DNA of 64,000 bases. It comes from Nitrospirales bacterium (GTDB lineage: Bacteria > Nitrospirota > Nitrospiria > Nitrospirales > UBA8639). The first letter of the stretch is position 1. Every line of letters starts with the position of its first letter. The stretch spans positions 81,736 to 145,735 of the forward strand of contig JAJDBM010000017.1 in the NCBI GenBank assembly GCA_029261355.1, in the 5' to 3' direction. Positions 17,176 through 25,916 of this stretch are shown here, in pieces. The translations under genes were made by a program, and so were the position numbers. Under the pieces are notes generated by a model. The model made no database searches. It saw only the letters and a list, made by a program, of their open reading frames with translations, and was not told the DNA's origin.

Positions 17176-18294
17176 ATGGATGTTCCTCTTCTTGATTTAA
17201 AAGCTCAATTCCAGTCGATTCGTCAAGAGCTCATGTCTTCGATTGAAGACGTGTGTCATGAGCAGGGTTTTGTGTTGGGTCCTCGTGTTGAGCGACTTGA
17301 AGAAACGTTAGGGAAATTTTGTGGAACGGCCCATGCTGTCGGTGTGGCGTCGGGTAGCGATGCCCTCTTGCTTTCATTGATGGCGTTAGGGGTGAGCCCG
17401 GGTGATGAAGTCATTACCGTTCCGTTTACATTTTTTTCAACGGCTGGTGTGATTTCTCGACTCCAGGCGAAGCCAGTTTTTGTTGATATTTGTCCTGATA
17501 CGTTTAATCTTGACCCTGAACAGCTTGCCGACAATATCACGGATCGCACGAAGGCCATCATTCCAGTTCATTTGTTTGGCCAATGTGCTGACATGGAAGG
17601 TATTTCTCGTGTGGCGGCTTTGCACGGAGTACCGATTGTGGAGGATGCCTGCCAAGCGATTGGGGCTGCTAGAAGTGGTGTGCGGGCTGGATGTTTTGGG
17701 ACGACTGGTTGTTTCAGCTTTTTTCCATCAAAAAATTTAGGCGGGTTTGGAGATGGCGGGGTCATTACGACACATGATGCCAAGCTTGCTAATCAATTAC
17801 GAGCCCTTCGCGTCCATGGAAGCCGGTCTGACTACCATCATCATCTCATCGGAATGAATAGCCGCCTTGATGCGTTGCAGGCGGCGGTTCTTCAGAGCAA
17901 ATTCCCCTATCTTGAACAATGGACAGAAAAGCGGCGAAGCAATGCGCAAGCCTACGCACATCTCTTCCAGCAAGCGGGTCTTTTGGAATGTGTTTCACTG
18001 CCTGTCGTTGAATCATCTAATTACCATGTCTACAACCAATATACGATTCGAACCAATCAACGAGATCAACTCAGTGCCTATCTCACAAAACAGGGTATTG
18101 GTAATAAGATCTATTATCCTGTTCCACTTCACCTCCAAGAATGCTACCAATTCTTAAGCTATGAAAAAGGCCAACTCCCGGTAGCTGAACAAGTCGCACA
18201 AGAAGTGCTCTCCCTTCCTATTTATCCAGAACTTTCCCCAGAACAATTGAACTATGTCGTACAGACTATTAAAGATTTCTTTGAGTTATCTTGA
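17176..18294 (+). CDS. DegT/DnrJ/EryC1 PLP-dependent sugar aminotransferase
   Basis: 372 residues from ATG 17176, which has GGAAAGG upstream. It transaminates keto-sugar nucleotides. N-terminal MDVPLLDLKAQ, the GSDALLLSL and DACQAIGA segments, and FSFFPSKNLGG with the Schiff-base lysine are all present. No sugar-nucleotide genes adjoin it, so the substrate (often a 3- or 4-keto-hexose-NDP) is unknown. An in-frame upstream start at 17134 lacks conserved sequence. Confidence 0.9.
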   Translation: MDVPLLDLKAQFQSIRQELMSSIEDVCHEQGFVLGPRVERLEETLGKFCGTAHAVGVASGSDALLLSLMALGVSPGDEVITVPFTFFSTAGVISRLQAKPVFVDICPDTFNLDPEQLADNITDRTKAIIPVHLFGQCADMEGISRVAALHGVPIVEDACQAIGAARSGVRAGCFGTTGCFSFFPSKNLGGFGDGGVITTHDAKLANQLRALRVHGSRSDYHHHLIGMNSRLDALQAAVLQSKFPYLEQWTEKRRSNAQAYAHLFQQAGLLECVSLPVVESSNYHVYNQYTIRTNQRDQLSAYLTKQGIGNKIYYPVPLHLQECYQFLSYEKGQLPVAEQVAQEVLSLPIYPELSPEQLNYVVQTIKDFFELS

Positions 18295-18770
18295 CTTTTC
18301 CTCCGTGAACGCTCAGAGTCGGAGTTAACCTCTTATCACTTCCTTGTCGTCATTTCGTGACACCTGTCGCAACTCTCATTCTTCTTTTCCTGAAGCTGTC
18401 TTAACTAGCTGAGGGACTTTCCATTTTACAGGTAAATTTTCTTGGAATGCCTTGCTCTCATGTGGAACCATCTAAATAGAGAGAGTTTTTACCTACAACT
18501 TTATTCCTAATGGCATCAGATCCCAAGACCCTACTTCTTCGATGAGCTCGAATAAGCACTGTGGAGTTCATTTGGAAATCGCCTGAATTGTGCAGTTGAA
18601 AATCGACTTGGCAAATTCGGTGGCCATTTCCCAAGGGGCAAGCCCATTTTGTGTCAGGGATGGAAGTGGGGGCTTTAGTGCAGCCGGCAAAGATTATCGC
18701 GAAAAAGTAAAAGCCAAAGTAGAGGAATGTAGATTCTGATCATTGGCCTCAATGTGGACTTTGCAGAAAA
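18295..18770. other. Intergenic stretch without recognisable gene
   Basis: About 475 bases with stops in all frames and no clear repeat, RNA or terminator. It may be decayed sequence between the aminotransferase and queF. Confidence 0.4.
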
Positions 18771-19172
18771 CTATGGATACATAGCTTGGATGGTGCTGCT
18801 GAGGCCGCCACGGGCAGTAAATTCACCTGTGACGGTGGCTGAAGCGGGTTGGCAGGCTTTGACGAGGTCGGCGAGAATGCGATTGACGGCATTTTCGTAG
18901 AAAATCCCAAGGTTTCGGTAGGCGAGAATGTATTCTTTGAGAGACTTGAGTTCGAGGCAGGTTTGGTCTGGAATGTAATTGATGCGGATGGTGCCAAAGT
19001 CCGGCAAGCTGGTTTTGGGACAAATAGCCGTATATTCAGGAATTTCAATCATGATCTCATAGCCCTTGTATTGATTAGGCCATGTCTCAATTGAGGGTAG
19101 TTTGGTTCGTAAGCCACTTTTAGCATGTTGATCAGTGTAGTTTTTAGCTGGTTTCGTCTTTGGTGTTTTCAT
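18771..19172 (-). CDS. queF: NADPH-dependent 7-cyano-7-deazaguanine reductase QueF
   Basis: Reduces preQ0 to preQ1 in queuosine biosynthesis. 133 residues, the short unimodular QueF form. YTAICPKTSLPDFG holds the nucleophilic Cys and the catalytic Asp; LELKSLKEYILAYRNLGIF is the QueF signature. Other queuosine genes are not in the window. It is divergent from the phosphonate-like cluster with 238 bases between. I saw no convincing preQ1 riboswitch upstream. Confidence 0.92.
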   Translation of the reverse strand: MKTPKTKPAKNYTDQHAKSGLRTKLPSIETWPNQYKGYEIMIEIPEYTAICPKTSLPDFGTIRINYIPDQTCLELKSLKEYILAYRNLGIFYENAVNRILADLVKACQPASATVTGEFTARGGLSSTIQAMYP

Positions 19173-19410
19173 CTGTCTGGTTCCATAAATAAGTATGTAG
19201 GAGCAATTTGGGGTCAGTGTACTCTGGTCAGGTAAATCCTATCAATATCATCAATGATCTTTGTTGAGAATGCCCCCCCCCTCCGCTATAATCCGAGACG
19301 TTAAGGGCTGACTATAGTCGAGGTTAGTTACTGGTATATTTACCTATATTTCACGTTTGTCTATTCACGAAGTTTTTCTTCATTTTTACCACACTTTCTA
19401 CGATTAAACT

Positions 19411-19908
19411 ATGATTGACAGTGATGATTTTGTTAAAGCTTTGCAAGATATTGGGTTAGATTTTTTTACTGGAGTCCCTGATACGATTCTGGGAGGGATC
19501 ATTGCCGATCTCACTGAGAAGCATCTGTACACTCCTGCTGTGCGGGAAGATGAAGCGGTAGCCATGGCTGCTGGAGCCTATTTAGGCGGGAAGGTTCCTG
19601 CCGTGCTGATGCAAAACTCTGGATTAGGAAATGCTCTGAATATTCTTGAGTCGTTGAATCTTATCTATCAAATTCCTTGTATATTATTGGTCTCTTGGCG
19701 GGGGTTTGAAGGAAAGGATGCCCCTGAGCATCTTGTCATGGGGCAAACGATGACTCAGTTGTTAGATACCGTCAAAATTCCTCATCGCACGCTATCAGCC
19801 GAGACGGTGGTCGATGATCTGCAATGGACAGCCAAGACGTTCATGGAGAAACGAATTCCTCTTGCGCTGTTGCTTAAGAAGGGAATCGTGAAAACGGTAC
19901 AACCATGA
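19411..19908 (+). CDS. TPP-dependent phosphonopyruvate/sulfopyruvate decarboxylase, alpha subunit
   Basis: A 165-residue TPP pyrimidine-binding half-enzyme. Visible features are FFTGVPDTILGG, REDEAVAMAAGAYLGG (activating Glu region) and LMQNSGLGNALNILESL. With the next gene it forms the equivalent of either phosphonopyruvate decarboxylase (Ppd) or sulfopyruvate decarboxylase (ComD). Ppd is usually one polypeptide; the split form recalls ComDE. The downstream transaminase and CDP-alcohol phosphotransferase argue for a phosphonate route. It begins a plus-strand cluster that runs to 25346. Confidence 0.82.
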   Translation: MIDSDDFVKALQDIGLDFFTGVPDTILGGIIADLTEKHLYTPAVREDEAVAMAAGAYLGGKVPAVLMQNSGLGNALNILESLNLIYQIPCILLVSWRGFEGKDAPEHLVMGQTMTQLLDTVKIPHRTLSAETVVDDLQWTAKTFMEKRIPLALLLKKGIVKTVQP

Positions 19909-19942
19909 CATGTTACACAGATAAATTTGAGGGTGTTGACGT

Positions 19943-20530
19943 ATGATTGGTCCTGAAGAAGGGGTAATGCAGAGTCGTGCGCAAGCAATGGGCGCGCTAT
20001 TGGAATTAATCACTGATCAACCACTGATTATTTGTAATGGGTTTCCGTCTCGGGAGGCACAGAAGCTTCGAGACCGTGACGCCAACTTTTATATGATCGG
20101 CTCAATGGGAGCGACGGCAGCCATTGGCTTGGGGTTGGCCTTAAATCGGCCTGAAAAAACGGTGGTGGTGTTTGATGGTGATGGGAATGTGCTCATGGGC
20201 ATGGGAACGCTTGCCACGATTGGCGCATTGAAACCGAAGAATCTCGTGCATGTGGTCTTTGACAATGAAGTCTATGGAACGACAGGAAATCAACCCACCT
20301 ATTCTCGGGTAGTGAGCTTAGATAAGATCGCCAGGGCCGCAGGCTATGTCAATGTTGAACGCGTTCGAGAGCGGGAAGATATCGTGTATGAGTTTAAAGA
20401 TATGCTCGCGAGCGACGGGCCAAGCTTTCTCCTCATTAAAGTGAATGAACAAATCGAGGATGCTGATCGAGTCGCGGTCGAGCCGAGAGGTATTACCGAA
20501 CGGTTTAAAGCAGCAATGGTCAGTGAGTGA
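19943..20530 (+). CDS. TPP-dependent phosphonopyruvate/sulfopyruvate decarboxylase, beta subunit
   Basis: A 195-residue TPP diphosphate-binding half. MIGSMGATAAIGLGLALNRP, the GDGNVLMGMG metal motif and VVFDNEVYGTTGNQPTYS are visible. The last segment, as I remember the families, is nearer ComE (DNxxYGSTGNQ) than single-chain Ppd. It lies 34 bases after the alpha gene; GAGGGTG precedes the ATG. The two chains together give one active site. Confidence 0.82.
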   Translation: MIGPEEGVMQSRAQAMGALLELITDQPLIICNGFPSREAQKLRDRDANFYMIGSMGATAAIGLGLALNRPEKTVVVFDGDGNVLMGMGTLATIGALKPKNLVHVVFDNEVYGTTGNQPTYSRVVSLDKIARAAGYVNVERVREREDIVYEFKDMLASDGPSFLLIKVNEQIEDADRVAVEPRGITERFKAAMVSE

Positions 20531-20611
20531 AGAATGCTATGGACACAGAGAGCGTTCAACATACCATGGAGAATGCTCAGTCTCACTTCAACTTTTCACT
20601 TCTTGCGGTTC

Positions 20612-20639
20612 ACGTCTAACGTTTTACGCCTTACGAAAG
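20612..20639. repeat. Four degenerate 7-base tandem units between cluster genes
   Basis: Successive heptads ACGTCTA, ACGTTTT, ACGCCTT, ACGAAAG lie just before the transaminase start. Looser TTCACTT-like units extend some 25 bases upstream. They do not code for anything obvious. Confidence 0.45.
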
Positions 20640-20646
20640 TCTTACT

Positions 20647-21741
20647 ATGATTCTCTTAAATCCTGGACCGGTTAATGTTTCTGAGCGAGTGCGGCGAGCG
20701 CTGCTAGAGCCAGATATTTGTCATCGTGAGTCGGAATGCTCAGATCTTTTGGCTGATATTAGACAGAAGCTGCTTCAAGCATTTGTGCCGGACAACGAAT
20801 CCGACTATACCGCCATTCTCTTAACTGGGTCTGGCACGGCTGCTGTTGAGGCCGCCCTGTTATCGAGCGTGCCGCTAGGTAAGCGGGTCATGGTCATTAA
20901 TAACGGAGTCTATGGTCAGCGGTTGTGGTCGATGGCCTGTACTCAACGGCTCGGTGGCGTAGAGTTTCGTTTGAAATGGGGGGAAGCGCCTGATCCGGAA
21001 AAGGTGCTGCTGGCACTACGACAACATAAAGAAGTGCATACGGTGGCGATGGTACACCATGAAACGACGCTGGGCTTCATGAACCCTGCTGAAAAAATTG
21101 CTGAAATCGCGGACGGTCTTAACCGGGTGTTTCTCTTAGATTCAGTGAGTGGTCTTGGTGGGGAGGCCTTAGATATTGCAACGCCTCACATGTATATGGT
21201 GGCGAGTGCTGCGCAAAAATGTATCCAGGGATTTCCTGGTGTGGCGTTCGTCATTGTCCGGAAAGGTTTCATGGAAAGCATCAAGAAGTATCCCAAGCGT
21301 AATTGGTATTTGAATTTGGCCAATTATTACGAGGAGCAGGAGCGGGGCACTGTCCCGTTTACTCCAGCCGTCCAAGTGTATTATGCGTTTCGAGAGGCGC
21401 TTCAAGAATTGTTAGATGAGGGCGTCGCGAATCGATGTGCACGGTTTCGAGGGTATGCGACGACCATACGAAAACGAATGGTCTCGCTCGGGGTCAACGC
21501 CGTGCTCCCATCTGAATATCAGTCTAATACCTTAACCGCTTTTCACCTTCCTGAGGATATATCGTATTCGTCGTTGCATGATCAGTTAAAGGATGCTGGC
21601 TATGTGATTTATGCTGGTCAGGGAGAAATGGAGTCGAAGATCTTTCGCGTGGCCAATATCGGTGCATTAGAAGAGGGTAATATTACGGGATTTCTTGATG
21701 CCTTCGAGGTGGTGTTGAAGAAAGGTTGTGGGTCTACATGA
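20647..21741 (+). CDS. 2-aminoethylphosphonate:pyruvate aminotransferase-like enzyme (PhnW family)
   Basis: A 364-residue class V PLP aminotransferase. It has the family start MILLNPGPVNVSERVRRALL, then LLTGSGTAAVEAAL, LLDSVSGLGGEALD and ASAAQKCIQGFPG with the PLP lysine. PhnW enzymes interconvert phosphonoacetaldehyde and 2-aminoethylphosphonate; here, placed after a decarboxylase, the amine-forming direction is likely. Its stop overlaps the next start (ATGA at 21738). Confidence 0.87.
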   Translation: MILLNPGPVNVSERVRRALLEPDICHRESECSDLLADIRQKLLQAFVPDNESDYTAILLTGSGTAAVEAALLSSVPLGKRVMVINNGVYGQRLWSMACTQRLGGVEFRLKWGEAPDPEKVLLALRQHKEVHTVAMVHHETTLGFMNPAEKIAEIADGLNRVFLLDSVSGLGGEALDIATPHMYMVASAAQKCIQGFPGVAFVIVRKGFMESIKKYPKRNWYLNLANYYEEQERGTVPFTPAVQVYYAFREALQELLDEGVANRCARFRGYATTIRKRMVSLGVNAVLPSEYQSNTLTAFHLPEDISYSSLHDQLKDAGYVIYAGQGEMESKIFRVANIGALEEGNITGFLDAFEVVLKKGCGST

Positions 21742-22481
21742 AGGCCATTATTCTGGCAGCCGGAGTGGGGAAGCGATTGGCCGTTGCAGCTGGAGGGCGA
21801 CCGAAATGCCTTATTGAAGTTGGGGGGCAAACATTGCTGGCTCGGCATTTGAGTAATTTTGCCAATCTTGGCATCATGGATGTCGTGATCGTCGTGGGGT
21901 ACGAACAGCAACGTATTCGAGAGGCGGTGGCCTTATCTGATTTCCCTGGTACCGTTAAATTTGTCTTGAACGAGCAATATACGAGAGGCAGCATCACATC
22001 ATTCTGGGAGGCCAGGTCGGAAGTCGATGATGATGTGGTGATGATGGATGCGGATGTGCTCTATCACCCAGATATTCTCCGGCGACTCGTTGAATCGCGT
22101 TCTCCTAACGCATTATTGATCGATGAAACCGTGTCTCAAGAAACTGAAGAATGTATGGTTGCGATTGAGAATGAGCGAGTGACCTGTCTCAGTAAAACAC
22201 TCCCTACCACCTATGATTTTGCCGGAGAGGGCGTAGGGTTTCTCAAGGTTTGCAAATCTGATGTGCGAATGCTTATTCAATCTGTGCAAGGACCAATCGT
22301 ATCGGGACAGCTCGACTTAGAATATGAAGATGCCCTCAAGAGTTTTTTTGATACCGTTGTCGTGGGTTACGAACGGATCGGTGGGCTACCATGGATCGAA
22401 ATAGACTTTCCTGAAGATATTCAGCGTGCAGAGAATGACGTGCTTCCGGCGTTTTCATCGCTTGAGAAAGAAGTTGTCTAA
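21738..22481 (+). CDS. Nucleotidyltransferase, probable CTP:phosphonate cytidylyltransferase (PntC-like)
   Basis: 247 residues with an intact sugar-phosphate-NTase signature: AIILAAGVGKRL, GGRPKCLIEVGG with the catalytic Lys, and the metal site MDADVLYHP. Given its overlap with the AEP transaminase and the CDP-alcohol phosphotransferase that follows, the likely reaction is formation of CMP-aminoethylphosphonate. The substrate is inferred from context. The ATG at 21738 was chosen over a start at 21726 because it overlaps the previous stop. Confidence 0.82.
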   Translation: MKAIILAAGVGKRLAVAAGGRPKCLIEVGGQTLLARHLSNFANLGIMDVVIVVGYEQQRIREAVALSDFPGTVKFVLNEQYTRGSITSFWEARSEVDDDVVMMDADVLYHPDILRRLVESRSPNALLIDETVSQETEECMVAIENERVTCLSKTLPTTYDFAGEGVGFLKVCKSDVRMLIQSVQGPIVSGQLDLEYEDALKSFFDTVVVGYERIGGLPWIEIDFPEDIQRAENDVLPAFSSLEKEVV

Positions 22482-22514
22482 ACCTGTCTGTGTTAATGAA
22501 GTGAGGGATACGCC

Positions 22515-22886
22515 ATGGCTGATGATTCTTTATATGTTCGATTAGGCGGGCATGATGCGATTGCTGCCGTCACTGACGCCTTATTAGGGCGCTTGCGGGC
22601 TGATTCTCAATTGGGTCGGTTTTGGGCCCATAGAGGAGACGATGGCATACGTCGTGAAAAACAGTTATTGATTAATTTTCTCTGTTCGAGCGCGGGTGGC
22701 CCTGTGTATTATACCGGGCGAGATATGAAGCTCTCTCACGTGGGAATGCGAATTAGTCTCAGTGATTGGGACATCTTTATGGTCCATGTCACGGCGACAC
22801 TTGAGCAATTTCAGGTTCCTGATCAAGAACAGAAGGATGTGCTTGCTTTTGTTGAAAGCACCAAAGCCGATATTGTCGAACTCTAA
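22515..22886 (+). CDS. Truncated haemoglobin, group 1
   Basis: A 123-residue 2-on-2 globin: LYVRLGGHDAIAAVTDALL at the start, then YTGRDMKLSHVGMRIS, which holds the proximal His, and a C-terminal helix. Truncated globins bind O2 or NO. It is embedded in the headgroup cluster, 34 bases after the nucleotidyltransferase and 20 before the CDP-alcohol phosphotransferase, with a good ribosome site (GAGGGA), so it is co-expressed with them. A role there is not obvious. Confidence 0.85.
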   Translation: MADDSLYVRLGGHDAIAAVTDALLGRLRADSQLGRFWAHRGDDGIRREKQLLINFLCSSAGGPVYYTGRDMKLSHVGMRISLSDWDIFMVHVTATLEQFQVPDQEQKDVLAFVESTKADIVEL

Positions 22887-22906
22887 CAGTCATCCCTAAG
22901 GTCGTA

Positions 22907-24376
22907 ATGGACGGAACACTCAATAAACCAACAACCAGCGTCATTGATACAGGTATCCTGCTTGCCTCATCAGGAGTGTTTACCTTAGGAGATTCTTCAA
23001 AAGAAGCCGACGTTGGTGCGTTGACTAAGGTGAGTGGGTTAACGGTATTTCAACGAGCGGTGTTCACCTTGCAGCGCGCTGGGATTTCTCAGATTTGGGT
23101 CTTGGTTGATAAGGAAGAGAAAGCGTTGCGTGAGATGATTCAGGGGGATGACCGCATTCAAGCGGCTCTTCGCTGGTTGCCCGTTCGGGAGTTTCCACCA
23201 TCCGACCCGCAAACCTGGGAAGCCTTAGCGGGAGAGGTGAAGGGTTCTTGTTTGATTGTTGGGTGTCACACGGTGTTTTCACCTTCGTTGATTCAGTCGA
23301 TGCGCCTGGTTGGAGTTGATGGTCGCGTCCTCGTTGTTGTGGACCAGGCTCCAGAACACATCCATACAGGTAACCCTGGTGTGGTGTTTCAGGAAGATGC
23401 CAAGCCTAGTAGCTTTGGGAGCACAGTGGTTTTTCATGACCATGTGCAAGAAGCTCCTTTTCAAAAAGGCACATCAAAAAATTCTGCGTCCTTCATTGCG
23501 GGAGATTTGGTGGTCTTACCATCTCGATTACTTGGGGTGTCAGGTGTGTGGCAAACTAATGGGAGTAATCCAATTCGATTAGCGTTAGAACAGGCTGCCG
23601 TTGAAGGCATTATTCAACCAATTCCAACGGCCTCCTATCAATTTCGTGACATTCGTGGGCCGAATGGACCAAAGCTGGCTGAGCGAAGCTTACGCCAATC
23701 CCTCCAAACCTTAAAGGGGGGAATGGATGGTGTCGTTGATCGATTTGTCAATCGTAAGGTGTCTGGAGTATTTACCAGGCTCTTTTTAAAAATCGGGCTG
23801 TCGCCCAATATGATTACGATGGTGTCGATGGTCTGTGGGTTGATTGCTGCAGGGTTTTTTGCCTTAGGGTCTTATCAGTTTGGCATCATCGGCGCGCTCT
23901 TGTTTCAGCTATCAGTCGTGATTGATTGCTGTGACGGGGAAGTGGCTCGTTTAACATTTTCGGAATCTCCATTTGGGCAAGAGTTAGATATTTGGGCTGA
24001 TAATATTGTGCATATGGCCATATTTACTGGAATTGCCTCAGGTGCCTATATGCATGGTCCTTGGGCTGGAACCTATCTGCCACTCATTTTGGGGACGACT
24101 GCTGTTCTCGCGAATATGATTTCATTGTGGTTAGTGAATCGAGCTCGTTACCTTCGTTCTCGCCCACGCGAGTTACGTCAACTGGGAGAAACCACAAAAA
24201 CACGAATGGAGTTTATGCTCGGCAATGTGACGAATCGTGATTTTTCCGTCATTGTTCTTCTATTTGCCTGCATTGATATTCTCGGATGGTTTCTGTGGAT
24301 TGCTGCATTAGGATCTTGGGTGTTCATTTTCTCTATGGGGTGGATTCTCCGTCATTCCCTTCTCTCCCGTGCTTAA
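22907..24376 (+). CDS. Fusion: degenerate nucleotidyltransferase domain + CDP-alcohol phosphotransferase
   Basis: 489 residues. The N-terminal ~240 residues have the fold pattern of an NTP-transferase (TGILLASSGVFTL, LTVFQRAVFTLQRAG, IVGCHTVFSPSL) but lack the GxGxR and PK catalytic elements and the metal Asp is replaced by GCH. The C-terminal half is a membrane CDP-alcohol phosphotransferase with an intact motif DCCDGEVAR...G...D...D at about residues 340-365 and about six helices. The layout resembles IPCT-DIPPS enzymes of inositol-phosphodiester synthesis. Likely role: transfer of a CMP-activated headgroup to a lipid or polyol alcohol. Confidence 0.84.
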   Translation: MDGTLNKPTTSVIDTGILLASSGVFTLGDSSKEADVGALTKVSGLTVFQRAVFTLQRAGISQIWVLVDKEEKALREMIQGDDRIQAALRWLPVREFPPSDPQTWEALAGEVKGSCLIVGCHTVFSPSLIQSMRLVGVDGRVLVVVDQAPEHIHTGNPGVVFQEDAKPSSFGSTVVFHDHVQEAPFQKGTSKNSASFIAGDLVVLPSRLLGVSGVWQTNGSNPIRLALEQAAVEGIIQPIPTASYQFRDIRGPNGPKLAERSLRQSLQTLKGGMDGVVDRFVNRKVSGVFTRLFLKIGLSPNMITMVSMVCGLIAAGFFALGSYQFGIIGALLFQLSVVIDCCDGEVARLTFSESPFGQELDIWADNIVHMAIFTGIASGAYMHGPWAGTYLPLILGTTAVLANMISLWLVNRARYLRSRPRELRQLGETTKTRMEFMLGNVTNRDFSVIVLLFACIDILGWFLWIAALGSWVFIFSMGWILRHSLLSRA

Positions 24377-25346
24377 GCTCATATTTTTAGTTTTTGGTGT
24401 GGGTGCCATCGCAGGTCTTGTTTGGCACATTGGGCCTTCTTCCATCTTCAACACGGTTTCTCAATTAGGACCAACTGCTCTGGGAGTCATACTTTTGCCG
24501 ATGGTCTTAGTGTATGGCCTTGAGGCCTTAGGGTGGCGTTTGACCATGGGTCGATATGCCCAACACGTGGGGTTTCCTCAACTCTTTGCGATACGGATGG
24601 CAGGTGAGGCGGTGAATGTAACGACACCCACAGCCTATGTTGGGGGAGAACCTCTTAAGGCCTATCTCCTCAAACAGTACCGAATTCCCTTTATTGATGG
24701 ATTAGCCTCAGTCGTGACGGCTAAAACAACGATGACCATTGCGCAGATTTTATTTATTTTACTGGGCATTAGCCTGTCCTTTTGGATTCTAGGCCCTTCT
24801 GACCATTATGTCGTGGCTGCGTTGGCCGGGGTGGGATTGCTCGCGTTTGGAGTCACCGTATTTTTGATTTTCCAGAAATACGGCCTAGGAATGGGATGTC
24901 TTCGATTATTGCAGGTCTGTCGCATTCGATGGAAGTTTCTAGAGGACCGACAAGCCGTGCTTGAGGAGCTTGACTCGACTATTCGAAAATTTTATACACA
25001 TCACCGTCAAACTTTTTATATTTCCATAATGACGTTTTTTTTGGCTTGGATGTTGGAAGCCTTAGAAGTCTATGCCGTTCTTTATTATTTAGACGCACCG
25101 GTCGATATTTTGAGTTCAATTTCGATCGCGGCGTTAACTGTGTTTATTAAAGGGACCACATTTTTTATCCCTGGGAGTGTCGGAGCACAAGAAGCTGGGT
25201 ATGTTCTACTTTTGGTGGCCTACGGATATCCTGATGTCACAGGCATCGCCTTTGCGTTGATCCGGCGTGTGAGGGAAATTCTTTGGATAGGCGTGGGATT
25301 AGTCTGTTTGACGATGCTGAAGGGACAGAAAGCTCTCCCCACGTGA
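24369..25346 (+). CDS. UPF0104/LPG-synthase-TM-like membrane protein (possible flippase)
   Basis: 325 residues and about eight helices of the lysylphosphatidylglycerol-synthetase transmembrane family (GLEALGWRLTMG, NVTTPTAYVGGEPLKAYLL, FFIPGSVGAQEAGY). Related domains flip lipids. The GTG start overlaps the end of the CDP-alcohol phosphotransferase by eight bases, so coupled translation is likely and the protein may move that enzyme's product across the membrane. Confidence 0.8.
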   Translation: MLKLIFLVFGVGAIAGLVWHIGPSSIFNTVSQLGPTALGVILLPMVLVYGLEALGWRLTMGRYAQHVGFPQLFAIRMAGEAVNVTTPTAYVGGEPLKAYLLKQYRIPFIDGLASVVTAKTTMTIAQILFILLGISLSFWILGPSDHYVVAALAGVGLLAFGVTVFLIFQKYGLGMGCLRLLQVCRIRWKFLEDRQAVLEELDSTIRKFYTHHRQTFYISIMTFFLAWMLEALEVYAVLYYLDAPVDILSSISIAALTVFIKGTTFFIPGSVGAQEAGYVLLLVAYGYPDVTGIAFALIRRVREILWIGVGLVCLTMLKGQKALPT

Positions 25347-25484
25347 TAGTTAGGGTGATAATGCTTGGGTTGGGCCGTGTCTTTTTTCCCTGTAGATATT
25401 ATGACGTTGATTGTCTGGTCGACAGACTGGCAATATAATCCGTCATTCATTAGGTATCATCATTGAGGAAAAGGAGAGAGAGAC

Positions 25485-25916
25485 GTGGATATTGTGATTG
25501 GATCAAATGTACTTAGAAATACGAATGGCTTGGTGACGGCTCATGGCCAGCAACTCCTTCATCTAGAGATTGACAAAGAGAATAATCAGATTGTTCTCAC
25601 GATGGATATGTATATGCCGACAGGAACCCATGTGGCAAAATTGGAACGGAATGCATGGACGCTGAATGAGGGGGAACGCTTTGAACTGACAGCAGACCCT
25701 GCAAGTCTCAAAATCATTGACACGACTTTAAAGAGCGTGGTCATTGAGCTCAATGCTGGCGAAAGCGCACGTCTCAAACTGGAACAAGCTAAGTTTTATA
25801 CTTCCAAAGGTACATTGTCAGAAGTGAGCCCGGAATGGTGGCGAGTCGGGAATAAATTGGAACTCATTGGGATAGATATGGATCTCGAAGGTGGGGCCAT
25901 TGCTCTACCAGATTAA
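25485..25916 (+). CDS. Hypothetical beta-rich protein
   Basis: A 143-residue soluble protein I do not recognise. Alternating polar/hydrophobic strands (QIVLTMDMYMPTGTHVAKL, SVVIELNAGESARLKLEQ) suggest an all-beta fold. There is no signal peptide or cysteine. The GTG start follows a strong purine-rich ribosome site (AAGGAGAGAG). Confidence 0.6.
   Translation: MDIVIGSNVLRNTNGLVTAHGQQLLHLEIDKENNQIVLTMDMYMPTGTHVAKLERNAWTLNEGERFELTADPASLKIIDTTLKSVVIELNAGESARLKLEQAKFYTSKGTLSEVSPEWWRVGNKLELIGIDMDLEGGAIALPD

Noticed and set aside
19173-19300. preQ1 riboswitch upstream of queF
   Set aside because: No preQ1-I consensus (C-rich loop with A-rich tail) could be found on the minus strand.
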